From positions 5,208,001-5,272,000 of the forward strand of contig NZ_CP024996.1 of NCBI RefSeq assembly GCF_003719195.1: a DNA stretch of 64,000 nucleotides, read 5' to 3'. This document shows positions 8,847-17,351 of this stretch, piece by piece (positions within the stretch are counted from its first letter, which is position 1; each line of letters begins with the position of its first letter). The position numbers and the translations under genes are program-made. The notes beneath the pieces are model-generated. The model was given only the letters and a program-made list of their open reading frames with translations, was not told where the DNA came from and did not search any database. Origin of the DNA: Herbaspirillum rubrisubalbicans. GTDB taxonomy: Bacteria; Pseudomonadota; Gammaproteobacteria; Burkholderiales; Burkholderiaceae_D.

Positions 8847-9758
8847 ATGAAGAAAGCCAAACGCAACACCCTGGCACGCGCCCTGGGACTGGGCTGCAGC
8901 CTGGGCCTGGCCATCGCCTGTGTGCCGGCCCACGCCACCGAAGGCAGCGGCCTGCCGTCCTATCCAGATGGTCTGGAAAACTTCGGCTCGGGCGCCCTAC
9001 CGCCGCCGGGCATCTATGGCATGGTCTATACCGGCTATGCGCAATACGACAAGATCCGCGGCGACCACGGCCAGGACATCGGCCCGCCGGACTTCCGCGT
9101 GAAGGTGGGCGTGCTGGCGCCGCGCGTGGTATGGGTGACGCAGCAGAGCATCCTGGGCGGCCAGTTGGCCTTCCATGCGCTGGCGCCGCTACTGGATGTG
9201 GATGCGCCTGTGGCAGGCCGCAGCTTCCATAGCCGTGGCCTGGGCGACATCACGGTCGGCCCGGCCCTGGCCTATCACGCCTCGCCAGCCCTGCACTATG
9301 CGCTGGGCTTGGACATCACCATGCCCAGCGGCCAGTACAGCCTCACCAATCCCTCCAGCCTGGGCAAGAACATCTGGGTCTACCAGCCCTTGGTAGCCTT
9401 GAGCTACATCCAGCCCGAAGGCGTCAACGCCGACATCAAGTTGATGTATGACTTCAACGGCCGCAATGGCGCCACCCAGACCCGCTCGGGCCAGGCCATC
9501 CACGCCGACTATGCGCTGGGCTGGGGCTTTGGCAATGGCTTGGTGGCCGGGGTCGGCGGTTACCTCTACCAGCAAGTGACCAACGACAGCGGCGCCAATG
9601 CCGCTGCCGGCAAGTCACAGGCGCTGGCTATCGGCCCCAACCTGAAGTACGACAACGGCAAGGACTTCATCATCACCGCCAAGTTCCAGCAGGAATACGA
9701 CGCCCGCAATCGTCCCGAAGGCAAGCAGTTCTACGTCAAGGCCATACTGCCGTTCTAA
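8847..9758 (+). CDS. Outer-membrane MetA/SphA-type protein of aromatic degradation clusters
   Basis: A 303-residue protein with a cleavable signal peptide: positive start MKKAKR, a hydrophobic stretch, cleavage after PAHA. The mature part is rich in alternating Gly/aromatic beta-strand pattern and ends in F (FYVKAILPF), as outer-membrane barrels do. It resembles the 'MetA-pathway of phenol degradation' / SphA family, thought to help hydrophobic aromatics cross the outer membrane. GAGGG precedes the ATG. Divergent from the StyA-type operon, it is probably its uptake component. The transport role is inferred from family and context. Confidence 0.75.
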   Translation: MKKAKRNTLARALGLGCSLGLAIACVPAHATEGSGLPSYPDGLENFGSGALPPPGIYGMVYTGYAQYDKIRGDHGQDIGPPDFRVKVGVLAPRVVWVTQQSILGGQLAFHALAPLLDVDAPVAGRSFHSRGLGDITVGPALAYHASPALHYALGLDITMPSGQYSLTNPSSLGKNIWVYQPLVALSYIQPEGVNADIKLMYDFNGRNGATQTRSGQAIHADYALGWGFGNGLVAGVGGYLYQQVTNDSGANAAAGKSQALAIGPNLKYDNGKDFIITAKFQQEYDARNRPEGKQFYVKAILPF

Positions 9759-9859
9759 AGCAACCGCCGCCCTGGCTCACCCCGCCATCGACGCTGCTTG
9801 CCGATGGCGCTTCCTGCTCCCGGCTGCGGCCGGGATGCTTCGCTCTGGAGACCTGGCCC

Positions 9860-11440
9860 ATGAAGACTCACCACTCCGCATCCCGACCGCTCCCCCTGGC
9901 GCTGCGCATTGCGCTGACCTTCGGCACTTTGTTGCTACTGTGCGTGCTGGCCGGCGCCATCGGCCTGTGGCAGTTGCACCTGGTCGGCAGCAAGCTCGAT
10001 GCCGTGGTCAATGACGGCAACCGCAATCTGGCACTGGCGCAGGATCTTTCACAGCAGGTACACATCGGTGTGGAATCCTTTCAGAGCGTCATCATCATCA
10101 GCGACAAGGCGGCCGCCGAGGCAGCCATGCAACGCGGCGGCGCCGCACATGAACGTTTCATCACCCAGCGCAAGGCCTTGCTGGAAGCCGTTTCCGACCA
10201 ACAGACCCGAGGCCTGGTGGAGACCATCTTCGCCATCAATGACCAGCGGGCCGAACCGGCCTTTGGTCGCTTCGTGCAACTGAGCATGACGGGCCAGCGT
10301 GAAGAGGCCGGTGCCTGGCTGGCCACGCAATTGAATCCGGCGTTGTCGCAATTGCAGGCGGCCATCAAGGCGTTGATCGATTTCCAGACCGCGCGCAACC
10401 AGCAACTGCAGCAACAAAGCCAGCGCGACAGCACGCGTGGGCGCTGGCTGATGGCGGCCTGCTTCTTGGCGTGCATCCTCTTTGCAGGTGGCGCCGGGTA
10501 TGGCCTGATGCGCACCATGCGCAAGAGCCTGGGTGGCGAGCCGCACGATGCACTGCAGGTGGCGCGCGAGATCGCCGATGGCAATCTGATGGTGCGCGTG
10601 CCGGTAGCCGGTCACGACCAGGCCAGCATGATGGCGGCCATGCGCGAGATGCGCGACAAGTTGATCGAGGTGGTCGGCGTAGTCAACCACAACGCACAGG
10701 CAGTGGCCGCGGCCAGCCAGGAAATTGCACATGGCCACCATGATCTGTCCGAGCGCACCGAGATCCAGGCCAGTTCGCTGCAGCAGACCACCGCTTCGAT
10801 GGGGGAATTGAGCAGCAAGGTGCGCTACACGGCCGAGCAATCGGCGCTGGCCTGCCGGCTCTCGGAGCAAGCCGCCGATGCCACCCGCAGCGGGCGTGAA
10901 GTGGTGGAACGGGTCATCACGCAGATGCAGGATATCGATACCAGTTCGGGCAAGATCGTGGACATCATCTCGGTGATCGAAGGCCTAGCCTTCCAGACCA
11001 ATATACTAGCGCTCAATGCAGCCGTGGAAGCAGCCCGTGCCGGCGAGCAGGGCCGCGGCTTTGCGGTGGTGGCCACCGAAGTGCGCACGTTGGCGCAACG
11101 GTCGGCGGCAGCCTCGCGCGAGATCAAGCAACTGATCCTGGCCTCGGTGGACAGCAGTGCTGCGGCCAGCAAGCTCTCGCGCGAAGCGGGCGCGGCCATG
11201 CAGCAGGTGGTGCAGAGCATCGACCGCGTGAGTGCGGTGATGAACGATATTTCCTCGGCCAACCAGGAACAGAGTACCGGTATTGGCGAAGTGAACCAGG
11301 CGCTGATCCAGCTCGACGATCTCACGCAGAAGAATGCCGCCCTGGTGGAAGAAGCGACGGCGGCCTCGATCTTCCTCAAGGACAAGGCGAGTGAACTGAA
11401 ACGTTCGGTATTGACTTTCCAGTTACCGCTCATCGTCTGA
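9860..11440 (+). CDS. Methyl-accepting chemotaxis protein
   Basis: A 526-residue transmembrane chemoreceptor. TM1 lies at about residues 14-36 and a four-helix-bundle-like periplasmic domain follows to about 190. TM2 is near 196-217 and a HAMP domain follows. The signalling domain has the highly conserved hairpin tip EGLAFQTNILALNAAVEAAR near residue 374. No C-terminal pentapeptide of the NWETF type is present (the end is TFQLPLIV), so adaptation would rely on CheR/CheB docking elsewhere. It lies 101 bases after the outer-membrane protein gene in the same direction, which suggests it may sense the substrate of the neighbouring catabolic cluster. That link is inference. Confidence 0.9.
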   Translation: MKTHHSASRPLPLALRIALTFGTLLLLCVLAGAIGLWQLHLVGSKLDAVVNDGNRNLALAQDLSQQVHIGVESFQSVIIISDKAAAEAAMQRGGAAHERFITQRKALLEAVSDQQTRGLVETIFAINDQRAEPAFGRFVQLSMTGQREEAGAWLATQLNPALSQLQAAIKALIDFQTARNQQLQQQSQRDSTRGRWLMAACFLACILFAGGAGYGLMRTMRKSLGGEPHDALQVAREIADGNLMVRVPVAGHDQASMMAAMREMRDKLIEVVGVVNHNAQAVAAASQEIAHGHHDLSERTEIQASSLQQTTASMGELSSKVRYTAEQSALACRLSEQAADATRSGREVVERVITQMQDIDTSSGKIVDIISVIEGLAFQTNILALNAAVEAARAGEQGRGFAVVATEVRTLAQRSAAASREIKQLILASVDSSAAASKLSREAGAAMQQVVQSIDRVSAVMNDISSANQEQSTGIGEVNQALIQLDDLTQKNAALVEEATAASIFLKDKASELKRSVLTFQLPLIV

Positions 11441-11534
11441 AGCGCGCTGCAAGCGGGCCGCAACCGGTGCTGTGTTCAATCTGAGCTACCGCCACCGCTG
11501 GCAAGAGAGCTTGTCATGGTAGCCCTCGGCTGAC

Positions 11535-13610
11535 TCAATACTTCACATTGGCCGAGACATACACCGCCCGACCATCCCCGGGAGCATGACGGGTCTGGTC
11601 ATTGATCCACACATATTCATAGTAGCGATTAGCCAGGTTCTTGAGCTGCAACTCCAGGCTCAAGCTAGGCGTGACCTGATAGGTGGCGCTCGCATTGAAC
11701 AGCGTATAGCCGCCGAACTTGCCGCCTGTGTTGGCGGTGGTGAGGTAGTAACTGCCCTGTCCATTGACCGAGGCTGAGAGCTTCAGAGCGGCGCTGGCCT
11801 GGTAATCGACGCCACCGGAATAGACGGCACGCGGCACGTGGTCGATTTCCTTGCCCATGGTATCGGGGGCGCTGGGGTCGGGCGTGACGATCTCGGACTT
11901 CTGGCGTGAATAGGCCAACCATACGGTGGTGCGCTTGCCGGCGCGCAGGTTGAGTTGCAGATCGACGCCACTGCGCTTGGTGCGACCGACGTTTTCGGAG
12001 TCGCCGGTGGGGTCGTTGAGACGTCGCTTGACTTCATCGGAGGCGCGTTGCTCCCAAACGGCCACGCGCCCATCCAGCCAGTCGGCGGGCGTGAACTTGA
12101 TACCGGTTTCCCAGCCATCATTGATGGAAGGACGCAGGTCATTGTTATTGGACTTGTAGGCGGCCGCGCCGGCACCGACCTGGAAGGTACGCCCCCAGTT
12201 GGCATACAGGCTGGCTTGCTGGAAGGGGGAATACACCAAGCTCAGCTTGGGTTGCTTGATGATGCCGTAGTCCTGGATACCATAGCTCACCCCGCGCGAA
12301 GGATCGTTGAAGCGGCCCCCCACATGATCGACCCGATAGCCGGGAATGATACGCAGGGAGGAGACTGGCGTGATCACCGCCTGCACATACGCGCCCACGG
12401 TATCGAAGACGAAATGATGATCACGCGTCTGCACCACGCGGACCTTGTTGACGGTGCTGTAGCGTGGGCTCTGGTCCTCCTGGCGCTCCAGGTTGAAGCC
12501 ACCCTCCAGCGCCAGGTCGTTCAGGCCCGCCAGTGCCTTCCACTGGGGACGATAGGTGGCCGTGCTCAACAGACCATAGTGGGTTTCATCGATGATGCGT
12601 TCCTGCTGCGAGGTGGTGGAGGAATAGCGCAGCCAGCGCTGGTCACGCACGCGGTTCAGGTAGAGCTTGGTGGCCAGCGACAATTGCGCATCGACCTCGG
12701 CATCGAAATGCAGGCTGACCTGGTCCATCTGGCGGTTGCCGCCGTCGGACTGGGCATAGGCATAGGACGCAGTGGGATCACGGCGTGCATCCTGGGCGGT
12801 CAGGTAACCCGGTTCCTGAGCATAGCCATTGGCGTGGCGGATGCTCAGACCGGTGCGGTAACGTCCGTCGTCGCTGGTGTAGAACCACTTGCCGGAAAAG
12901 GCGATGTTCTCGCCTTGCGCGTGCTGGCGATAGCCATCGGACTTTTCATAACCGAGGAAATAGTTCTGCGACCAGTTACCGTTCTCCACGCCCTTGACCA
13001 CCTGCAGCTGGCGCGTGTTGAAGCTGCCATAGGTCAGCCTGGCCTCATCATAGTTGCCACCCTCGCGGGTCAGGATGTTGATGTTGCCGGCGATGTTGTG
13101 CAGGCCGTAGCGCGCATCATTAGTGCCGCGCACGACTTCGATGCGTTCTATGTTCAGCGGAAGCAGCGTCCCCAGGAAGGGCATTCCGCCCGCATTGTCA
13201 TTGCTGGGGACGCCATCGATGAGCAGCTTGACCGCATTGACCTCACCTTCGCCATTGAAGCCACGCAAGGATAGCTTGCCCGACTCGTTGCCCTGGCGGA
13301 ACTGGGTCAGCATCACGCCCGGCGATTGCGCAAACAGTTCCCAGTTGTATTGCACCTGTTGTTGCTGGATGTGATCGGCACCGATCAGGTCCACCGAGGT
13401 CAGCACATTGTTGAGTTGTAGCGGGCCGCTGCGGCGCGCATTGACTTCCACCGTGCCCAGCGAGAGCGAGGAATCCTCGGCCGCGCTGGCCGACTGGGCC
13501 AGCGCCCAGGGTGCTGCACCCAGTGCCAGCAAGCCGGACAGGGCGGTGAGTTTGACGATGGGACGAACGCGATGCAGATGCCTGGGCCTGCGGCCGGAAA
13601 GTTTGCTCAT
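11535..13610 (-). CDS. TonB-dependent outer-membrane receptor
   Basis: A 691-residue receptor. A signal peptide ends near PWALAQ, followed by a candidate TonB box region (SLSLGTVEVNARR). The plug domain (about residues 60-180) includes RLSLRGFNGEGEVNAVKLLIDGVP-type features and the end-of-plug motif VVRGTNDARYGLHNIAGNINI. A 22-strand-type barrel follows, ending in VYVSANVKY with an aromatic terminus. The frame is open 52 codons further upstream, but ATG at 13610 gives a normal Sec signal. Likely cargo is a ferric siderophore or another metal or organic complex; nothing nearby identifies it. No exbB, ABC or FecR-type genes flank it. Confidence 0.85.
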   Translation of the reverse strand: MSKLSGRRPRHLHRVRPIVKLTALSGLLALGAAPWALAQSASAAEDSSLSLGTVEVNARRSGPLQLNNVLTSVDLIGADHIQQQQVQYNWELFAQSPGVMLTQFRQGNESGKLSLRGFNGEGEVNAVKLLIDGVPSNDNAGGMPFLGTLLPLNIERIEVVRGTNDARYGLHNIAGNINILTREGGNYDEARLTYGSFNTRQLQVVKGVENGNWSQNYFLGYEKSDGYRQHAQGENIAFSGKWFYTSDDGRYRTGLSIRHANGYAQEPGYLTAQDARRDPTASYAYAQSDGGNRQMDQVSLHFDAEVDAQLSLATKLYLNRVRDQRWLRYSSTTSQQERIIDETHYGLLSTATYRPQWKALAGLNDLALEGGFNLERQEDQSPRYSTVNKVRVVQTRDHHFVFDTVGAYVQAVITPVSSLRIIPGYRVDHVGGRFNDPSRGVSYGIQDYGIIKQPKLSLVYSPFQQASLYANWGRTFQVGAGAAAYKSNNNDLRPSINDGWETGIKFTPADWLDGRVAVWEQRASDEVKRRLNDPTGDSENVGRTKRSGVDLQLNLRAGKRTTVWLAYSRQKSEIVTPDPSAPDTMGKEIDHVPRAVYSGGVDYQASAALKLSASVNGQGSYYLTTANTGGKFGGYTLFNASATYQVTPSLSLELQLKNLANRYYEYVWINDQTRHAPGDGRAVYVSANVKY

Positions 13611-13765
13611 TGGTCTTGTAGTCGTAAAGGACACACGGCCTCGCCCAGCAGCATAGGCTGCTGTCCCCTGGAAGCCGCGTGGAAAAATCAGGAGCGGCAA
13701 GGATAAGCTGGGGTGACGACCAGGAGAATGTGGCAATTTGTCGCAGGCCTGGAGCAACGCCGCCA

Positions 13766-13804
13766 ATAAAAAACCGGATCGGTGTATATCGCACCGATCC
13801 GGTT
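13766..13804 (-). terminator. Strong terminator after the alcohol dehydrogenase gene
   Basis: A perfect 13-base-pair stem (AACCGGATCGGTG at 13772-13784 with its complement at 13792-13804) has a seven-base loop. On the minus strand it is followed by TTTTTTATT. It lies just downstream of the alcohol dehydrogenase stop, insulating it from the TonB receptor gene. Confidence 0.85.
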
Positions 13805-13826
13805 CTTCTGTTTTCGCGTGCCGCTT

Positions 13827-14876
13827 TTAGGCCGCCAGGCTGGCGTTGTCGATCACGAAGCGATACTTGATATCACCCTTGAGCATACGCTCGTAGGCGC
13901 TGTTGATCTCCTCGGCACGGATCAGTTCGATGTCGGCGACGATGCCGTGCTGGGCGCAGAAGTCCAGCATCTCTTGCGTCTCGGGGATGCCGCCGATCAG
14001 GGAGCCGGCCAGCGAGCGCCGCTTCAGGATGAGGTTGAAGACATTCGGCGACGGGTGCGGCGTGGCCGGAGCACCGACCAGGGTCATGGTGCCTTCGCGC
14101 TTCAACAGCGAAAGGAAAGCGTCGAGGTCGTGCGGGGCGGCGACCGTGTTGAGGATGAAGTCGAAGCTCTTGGCGTGCGCAGCCATCTCCTCGGCATTGC
14201 GCGAGACCACCACTTCATCGGCGCCCAGGGCCTTGGCAGCGGCGCGCTTGGAATCCGAGGTGGTGAAGGCCACCACGTGCGCGCCCATGGCGTGGGCGAT
14301 CTTGATCCCCATATGGCCGAGGCCACCGATGCCGACCACGCCGACCTTCTTGCCGGGACCGGCGCCCCAGTGGCGCAGCGGCGAATAGGTGGTGATGCCG
14401 GCGCACAGCAGCGGCGCGACGGCCGCCAGGTCGGCTTCGGGGTGGCGGATGGTCAACACGTAGCGCTCATGCACCACGATCTGCTGCGAGTAGCCACCCA
14501 TGGTCCAGCCGGGAGCGTCGTCGGTCTTGCCGTTATAGGTGCCGACCATGTTGTCGCAATAGTTTTCCAGACCTTCTTCACAGTCGGGGCAGCTCTGGCA
14601 GCTATCGACGATACAGCCCACGCCGACCAGGTCACCAACCTTGAACTTGCTGACGTGCGCGCCCACGGCGGCTACGCGGCCGACGATCTCGTGGCCGGGC
14701 ACGCAGGGATATTGGGTCCCGGCCCATTCGGAACGGACCTGGTGCAGGTCGGAGTGGCAGATGCCGCAGTAGGCGATGTCGATCTGGACGTCGTGTGCAC
14801 CGGTAGCGCGGCGGGTAATGTGCAGGTGTTCGAGCGGCTTGTCGGCCGCGTGGGCGCCATATGCGTGTACTTGCAT
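13827..14876 (-). CDS. Zinc-dependent NADP alcohol/aldehyde dehydrogenase (YahK/CAD type)
   Basis: A 349-residue medium-chain dehydrogenase, the same length as E. coli YahK. The catalytic zinc ligands are in CGICHSDLH (Cys near 37) and GHE near 62, with a second Cys in LLCAGITTYSPL. The structural zinc cluster is the four-Cys segment CQSCPDCEEGLENYC. The nucleotide fold is GVVGIGGLGHMGIK. Such enzymes reduce a wide range of aldehydes, including aromatic ones, to alcohols with NADPH. AAGGAGATCCC precedes the ATG. It is a single-gene unit with its own terminator. Confidence 0.88.
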   Translation of the reverse strand: MQVHAYGAHAADKPLEHLHITRRATGAHDVQIDIAYCGICHSDLHQVRSEWAGTQYPCVPGHEIVGRVAAVGAHVSKFKVGDLVGVGCIVDSCQSCPDCEEGLENYCDNMVGTYNGKTDDAPGWTMGGYSQQIVVHERYVLTIRHPEADLAAVAPLLCAGITTYSPLRHWGAGPGKKVGVVGIGGLGHMGIKIAHAMGAHVVAFTTSDSKRAAAKALGADEVVVSRNAEEMAAHAKSFDFILNTVAAPHDLDAFLSLLKREGTMTLVGAPATPHPSPNVFNLILKRRSLAGSLIGGIPETQEMLDFCAQHGIVADIELIRAEEINSAYERMLKGDIKYRFVIDNASLAA

Positions 14877-15166
14877 GGGATCTCCTTGAGTAGGCTGGCG
14901 TTGAGATGCACAGGCTGGGGGGTAGGAAGCCTGCTATGAAAATAGGACATTGTGGCGTGAAGCAACAGGGGAAAACAGACCTATTCCACTACGATTCTTG
15001 CCTAAAATTCCGGGGAGAAATGCTGCATTTCCGTGACGAGCCCGGGCTTCATTGGGCTATCGGAGTGGACGATTGGTTCCGCCATCGACGCATTGGCAGA
15101 GCGACGGCTGGACAATGCAAGACACCGCAGAGCTCTTACCTCTGACATCAGAGCTCTGGGGATGAT
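14877..15166. other. Intergenic region without a supported gene
   Basis: It holds the promoter side of the alcohol dehydrogenase gene. An inverted repeat at about 15126-15157 (CAGAGCTC ... GAGCTCTG, 8-base arms) lies just after the DUF2442-type gene and may end that transcript, although no T-run follows. Small open frames here have no recognisable features. Confidence 0.35.
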
Positions 15167-15649
15167 TCACCGTTTCTTCGATGACGGACTGCGATCCATA
15201 TCCGCGCTGATCGGCTTGCGCGGACGGCCGCCCTTCTTGCCATTTTCGCGCACGGCCAGCACCTTGGCGGCGCTGCTGCGGCTGCCGTTGCGCTTGGCCA
15301 CAAGCGTGGAAGCCAGTTTCATCAACGATGGGCTGGCCGCGACCAGCCCCACGATGGACACATGCCAGTCACGCTCTTCCAGGCACAAGGCACTGCCGGC
15401 GTAGCCGAGCTTGATGCGCGCCAGTTCGGTCGCGCTCAGTTCGGCCAGTTCGGGGTAATTGCCGATGGGTAGCAGGATTGCCGTCTTGTCGGCAAAGCCC
15501 ACTGCCAGGGCGCCCAGCTTGGCAAGATAGCTGACCTGTGTAGCTTGCGGCGTCGTATTGCGACGCTTGCGCCCAAGTTCCAGGGCCTGCTCAAGGACTT
15601 CCTCGGTGACGGGCGCATTGTCCCGTTTTTTCGCTTTGATGGTGCTCAT
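15167..15649 (-). CDS. DUF2442-type protein, probable antitoxin-like partner
   Basis: A 160-residue protein with a basic start (MSTIKAKKRD) and a central DUF2442-like region (AVGFADKTAILLPIGNYPEL ... ATELARIKLGYAGSALC). A basic AT-hook-like tail KKGGRPRKP suggests DNA binding. Its ATG overlaps the stop of the upstream DUF4160-type gene (ATGA), so the two are translationally coupled. DUF2442/DUF4160 pairs often appear in toxin-antitoxin-like loci. Which member would be toxic is not established, and no activity is shown here. Confidence 0.65.
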   Translation of the reverse strand: MSTIKAKKRDNAPVTEEVLEQALELGRKRRNTTPQATQVSYLAKLGALAVGFADKTAILLPIGNYPELAELSATELARIKLGYAGSALCLEERDWHVSIVGLVAASPSLMKLASTLVAKRNGSRSSAAKVLAVRENGKKGGRPRKPISADMDRSPSSKKR

Positions 15650-16074
15650 AGCTCGATCTCCAGTTGGCTGGATTGCCCTGCGAGTTGGACTATCGTTCGG
15701 TCGCGCCAGGGGATGTAGCGCGCCCATTCGATCTCAATGGTGTGGCTTCTGAATACGCTCGGGCGGACCACCTCTTCACGATGCGGATCCCAATGCTGGT
15801 GATCCATGCAGACCGAGCGGCGACTTTGCCACCAGCATTGACGGGCGTACCGCAAGTTGACCGGCTGCTCGATCACTTGCCGCAACTCCTCCAGCAGCGC
15901 GCTGCCGGGGCAGTGGCGTATCGGCGTGACATCCCACAGGGCCACGCCGCCATGCCAGAAGCTGAACCGGTAACGTGCATCCCAGCGCTCGTTGCCGACA
16001 TGGACATGCGGCGGGCAATGCTCATTCCGAGTAAACACGGAAACCACCAAGCCTTGATGCGTGCAAATTCTCAT
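15646..16074 (-). CDS. DUF4160-type protein, probable toxin-like partner
   Basis: A 142-residue protein with the diagnostic DUF4160 core FTRNEHCPPHVHV near residue 15, followed by RFSFWHGGVALWDVTPI and an Arg/Trp/His-rich second half. The length is greater than the usual 80-90 residues, so the C-terminal part may be a second, unrecognised segment. ATG at 16074 was chosen because a 17-base palindrome ends one base before it, and because upstream codons show no homology. Four-base overlap with the next gene. The function is unknown; a toxin role is inferred from organisation. Confidence 0.6.
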   Translation of the reverse strand: MRICTHQGLVVSVFTRNEHCPPHVHVGNERWDARYRFSFWHGGVALWDVTPIRHCPGSALLEELRQVIEQPVNLRYARQCWWQSRRSVCMDHQHWDPHREEVVRPSVFRSHTIEIEWARYIPWRDRTIVQLAGQSSQLEIEL

Positions 16075-16075
16075 A

Positions 16076-16092
16076 AACCTAACCGTTAGGTT
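16076..16092. promoter_or_regulatory. Palindromic operator candidate at the start of the DUF4160/DUF2442 pair
   Basis: AACCTAAC C GTTAGGTT is a perfect inverted repeat of eight-base arms around one central base. It ends one base before the start codon at 16074. Such placement suits autorepression or control of translation initiation. Confidence 0.55.
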
Positions 16093-16249
16093 ATTGGAAC
16101 AAAGGCCCCGATGCAAGTCCTGCGCGTAGGCAAGCTGGCGCGCCGATACAACAAACAGAGGGATGGGCAAGGGGGAGCGAATGCGGCACCGTGCCAGACG
16201 GGACGGACCGCATTCGGAGCAGGCTAAGGAGGGAACAGGGAGATGTCAG

Positions 16250-16271
16250 CAGCGCTACGCATATAGCGCTG
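16250..16271 (+). terminator. Hairpin downstream of galactose mutarotase, T-run on the plus-strand side
   Basis: CAGCGCTA pairs with TAGCGCTG around a six-base loop, followed on the plus strand by TTTTATTC. The neighbouring genes are both minus-strand, so the T-run is on the unexpected side. It may still act as a 3'-end structure of the galM transcript. Confidence 0.4.
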
Positions 16272-16286
16272 TTTTATTCAATTTTT

Positions 16287-17351
16287 TCAGTCACGCACAC
16301 CTAGGCGATACGCCGTGGTCTGCCGATACACCTGCCCGGGTCGCAGGATCACCGCCTCGCGCAAGGGGCTGTTGACCTGGTCTGGATAGGACTGGGCCTC
16401 CAGGCAGAAGCCATCATGGATGGCATAAGGCTGCTCGCCCCGCCCCTGCACGCCGGAGAGGAAATTGCCGCTGTAGAACTGCAGGCCGATCTCGGTAGTC
16501 GAGACGCGCAGCTCGCGCCCGGAGGCCGGTTCGTAGACACTGGCCACCTCGCGCAAGCTCTGCGCCACGCGGCTCTGGCCGGGAGCCGGCTCATGCTCGC
16601 TGCGCAGGCAATAGCAGTGGTCGAAGCCCCCGGCCAACTTCAGTTGCGGGTCCGGCCAATCCAGGCGCGGGCCGATGGGGGCCGGCTGGCGGAAGTCGAA
16701 GGCGCTGCCGGCGACCTCGGCGCGACCTTGCGGAATAAGCTTGGCATCGACCTGCAGATAGGCATCGGCATCGATGGCGATGATGTGGTCGCGAATGTCA
16801 CCGGCGCCACCGTTGAGATTGAAGTAGGCGTGCGAGGTCAGGTTGATCGGGGTGGCGGCGTCGCTGGTGGCGGTGTAGTCGATGCGCAACTGGCCGTCAT
16901 CATCCAGGCGATACAGCACCGAAGCCATCACCGTGCCGGGAAACCCGGCTTGCCCGGCCGGCGAGACCAGCATCAGGCGCAAGCCTTCCGGGTCCGGCTG
17001 GACCTGCCAGCGCTGGGTGTGGAAGCCCGCGCTGCCACCGTGCAGGTGGTTCTGGCCTTCGTTGCAGTCGAGCTGGTGCGCCACGCCATCGAGCTCGAAG
17101 CGCCCTGCCGCGATGCGGTTGCCCCAGCGGCCGACGATGGCGCCGAAGTAGGCCGGATTGTGCTGGTACTGCTCGACGCGGTCCAAGCCCAGCAGGATAT
17201 CGGCCTGACGACCATAACGGTCGGGCGCCCACCAATTGACCAGGGTGGCGCCCAGGTCACTGATGGTCACGCGCATTCCGGTGTGGTTGCGCAGGGTGTA
17301 GAGACGGATGCCGTCGGCGGCAGTGGTGTGGGAGAGGGTGAAGTGCGTCAT
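16287..17351 (-). CDS. galM: Galactose mutarotase (aldose 1-epimerase)
   Basis: A 354-residue enzyme interconverting the alpha and beta anomers of aldoses in the cytoplasm. Family motifs are visible: GATLVNWWAPDR, GRWGNRIAAGRF near residue 78, NHLHGG (catalytic His) near 100, the second His in TSHAYFNLNG near 170, and catalytic Glu in DGFCLEAQSYPD near 310. Its start overlaps the stop of the XylR-type regulator gene (ATGA), so both are made from one transcript. In this xylose locus it probably speeds xylose anomer exchange before the sugar dehydrogenase. Confidence 0.9.
   Translation of the reverse strand: MTHFTLSHTTAADGIRLYTLRNHTGMRVTISDLGATLVNWWAPDRYGRQADILLGLDRVEQYQHNPAYFGAIVGRWGNRIAAGRFELDGVAHQLDCNEGQNHLHGGSAGFHTQRWQVQPDPEGLRLMLVSPAGQAGFPGTVMASVLYRLDDDGQLRIDYTATSDAATPINLTSHAYFNLNGGAGDIRDHIIAIDADAYLQVDAKLIPQGRAEVAGSAFDFRQPAPIGPRLDWPDPQLKLAGGFDHCYCLRSEHEPAPGQSRVAQSLREVASVYEPASGRELRVSTTEIGLQFYSGNFLSGVQGRGEQPYAIHDGFCLEAQSYPDQVNSPLREAVILRPGQVYRQTTAYRLGVRD

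Noticed and set aside
13611..13765. Possible riboswitch leader upstream of the TonB receptor gene
   Set aside because: Only a weak 6-base stem (13646-13663) is visible; no conserved cobalamin or other riboswitch box was recognised.
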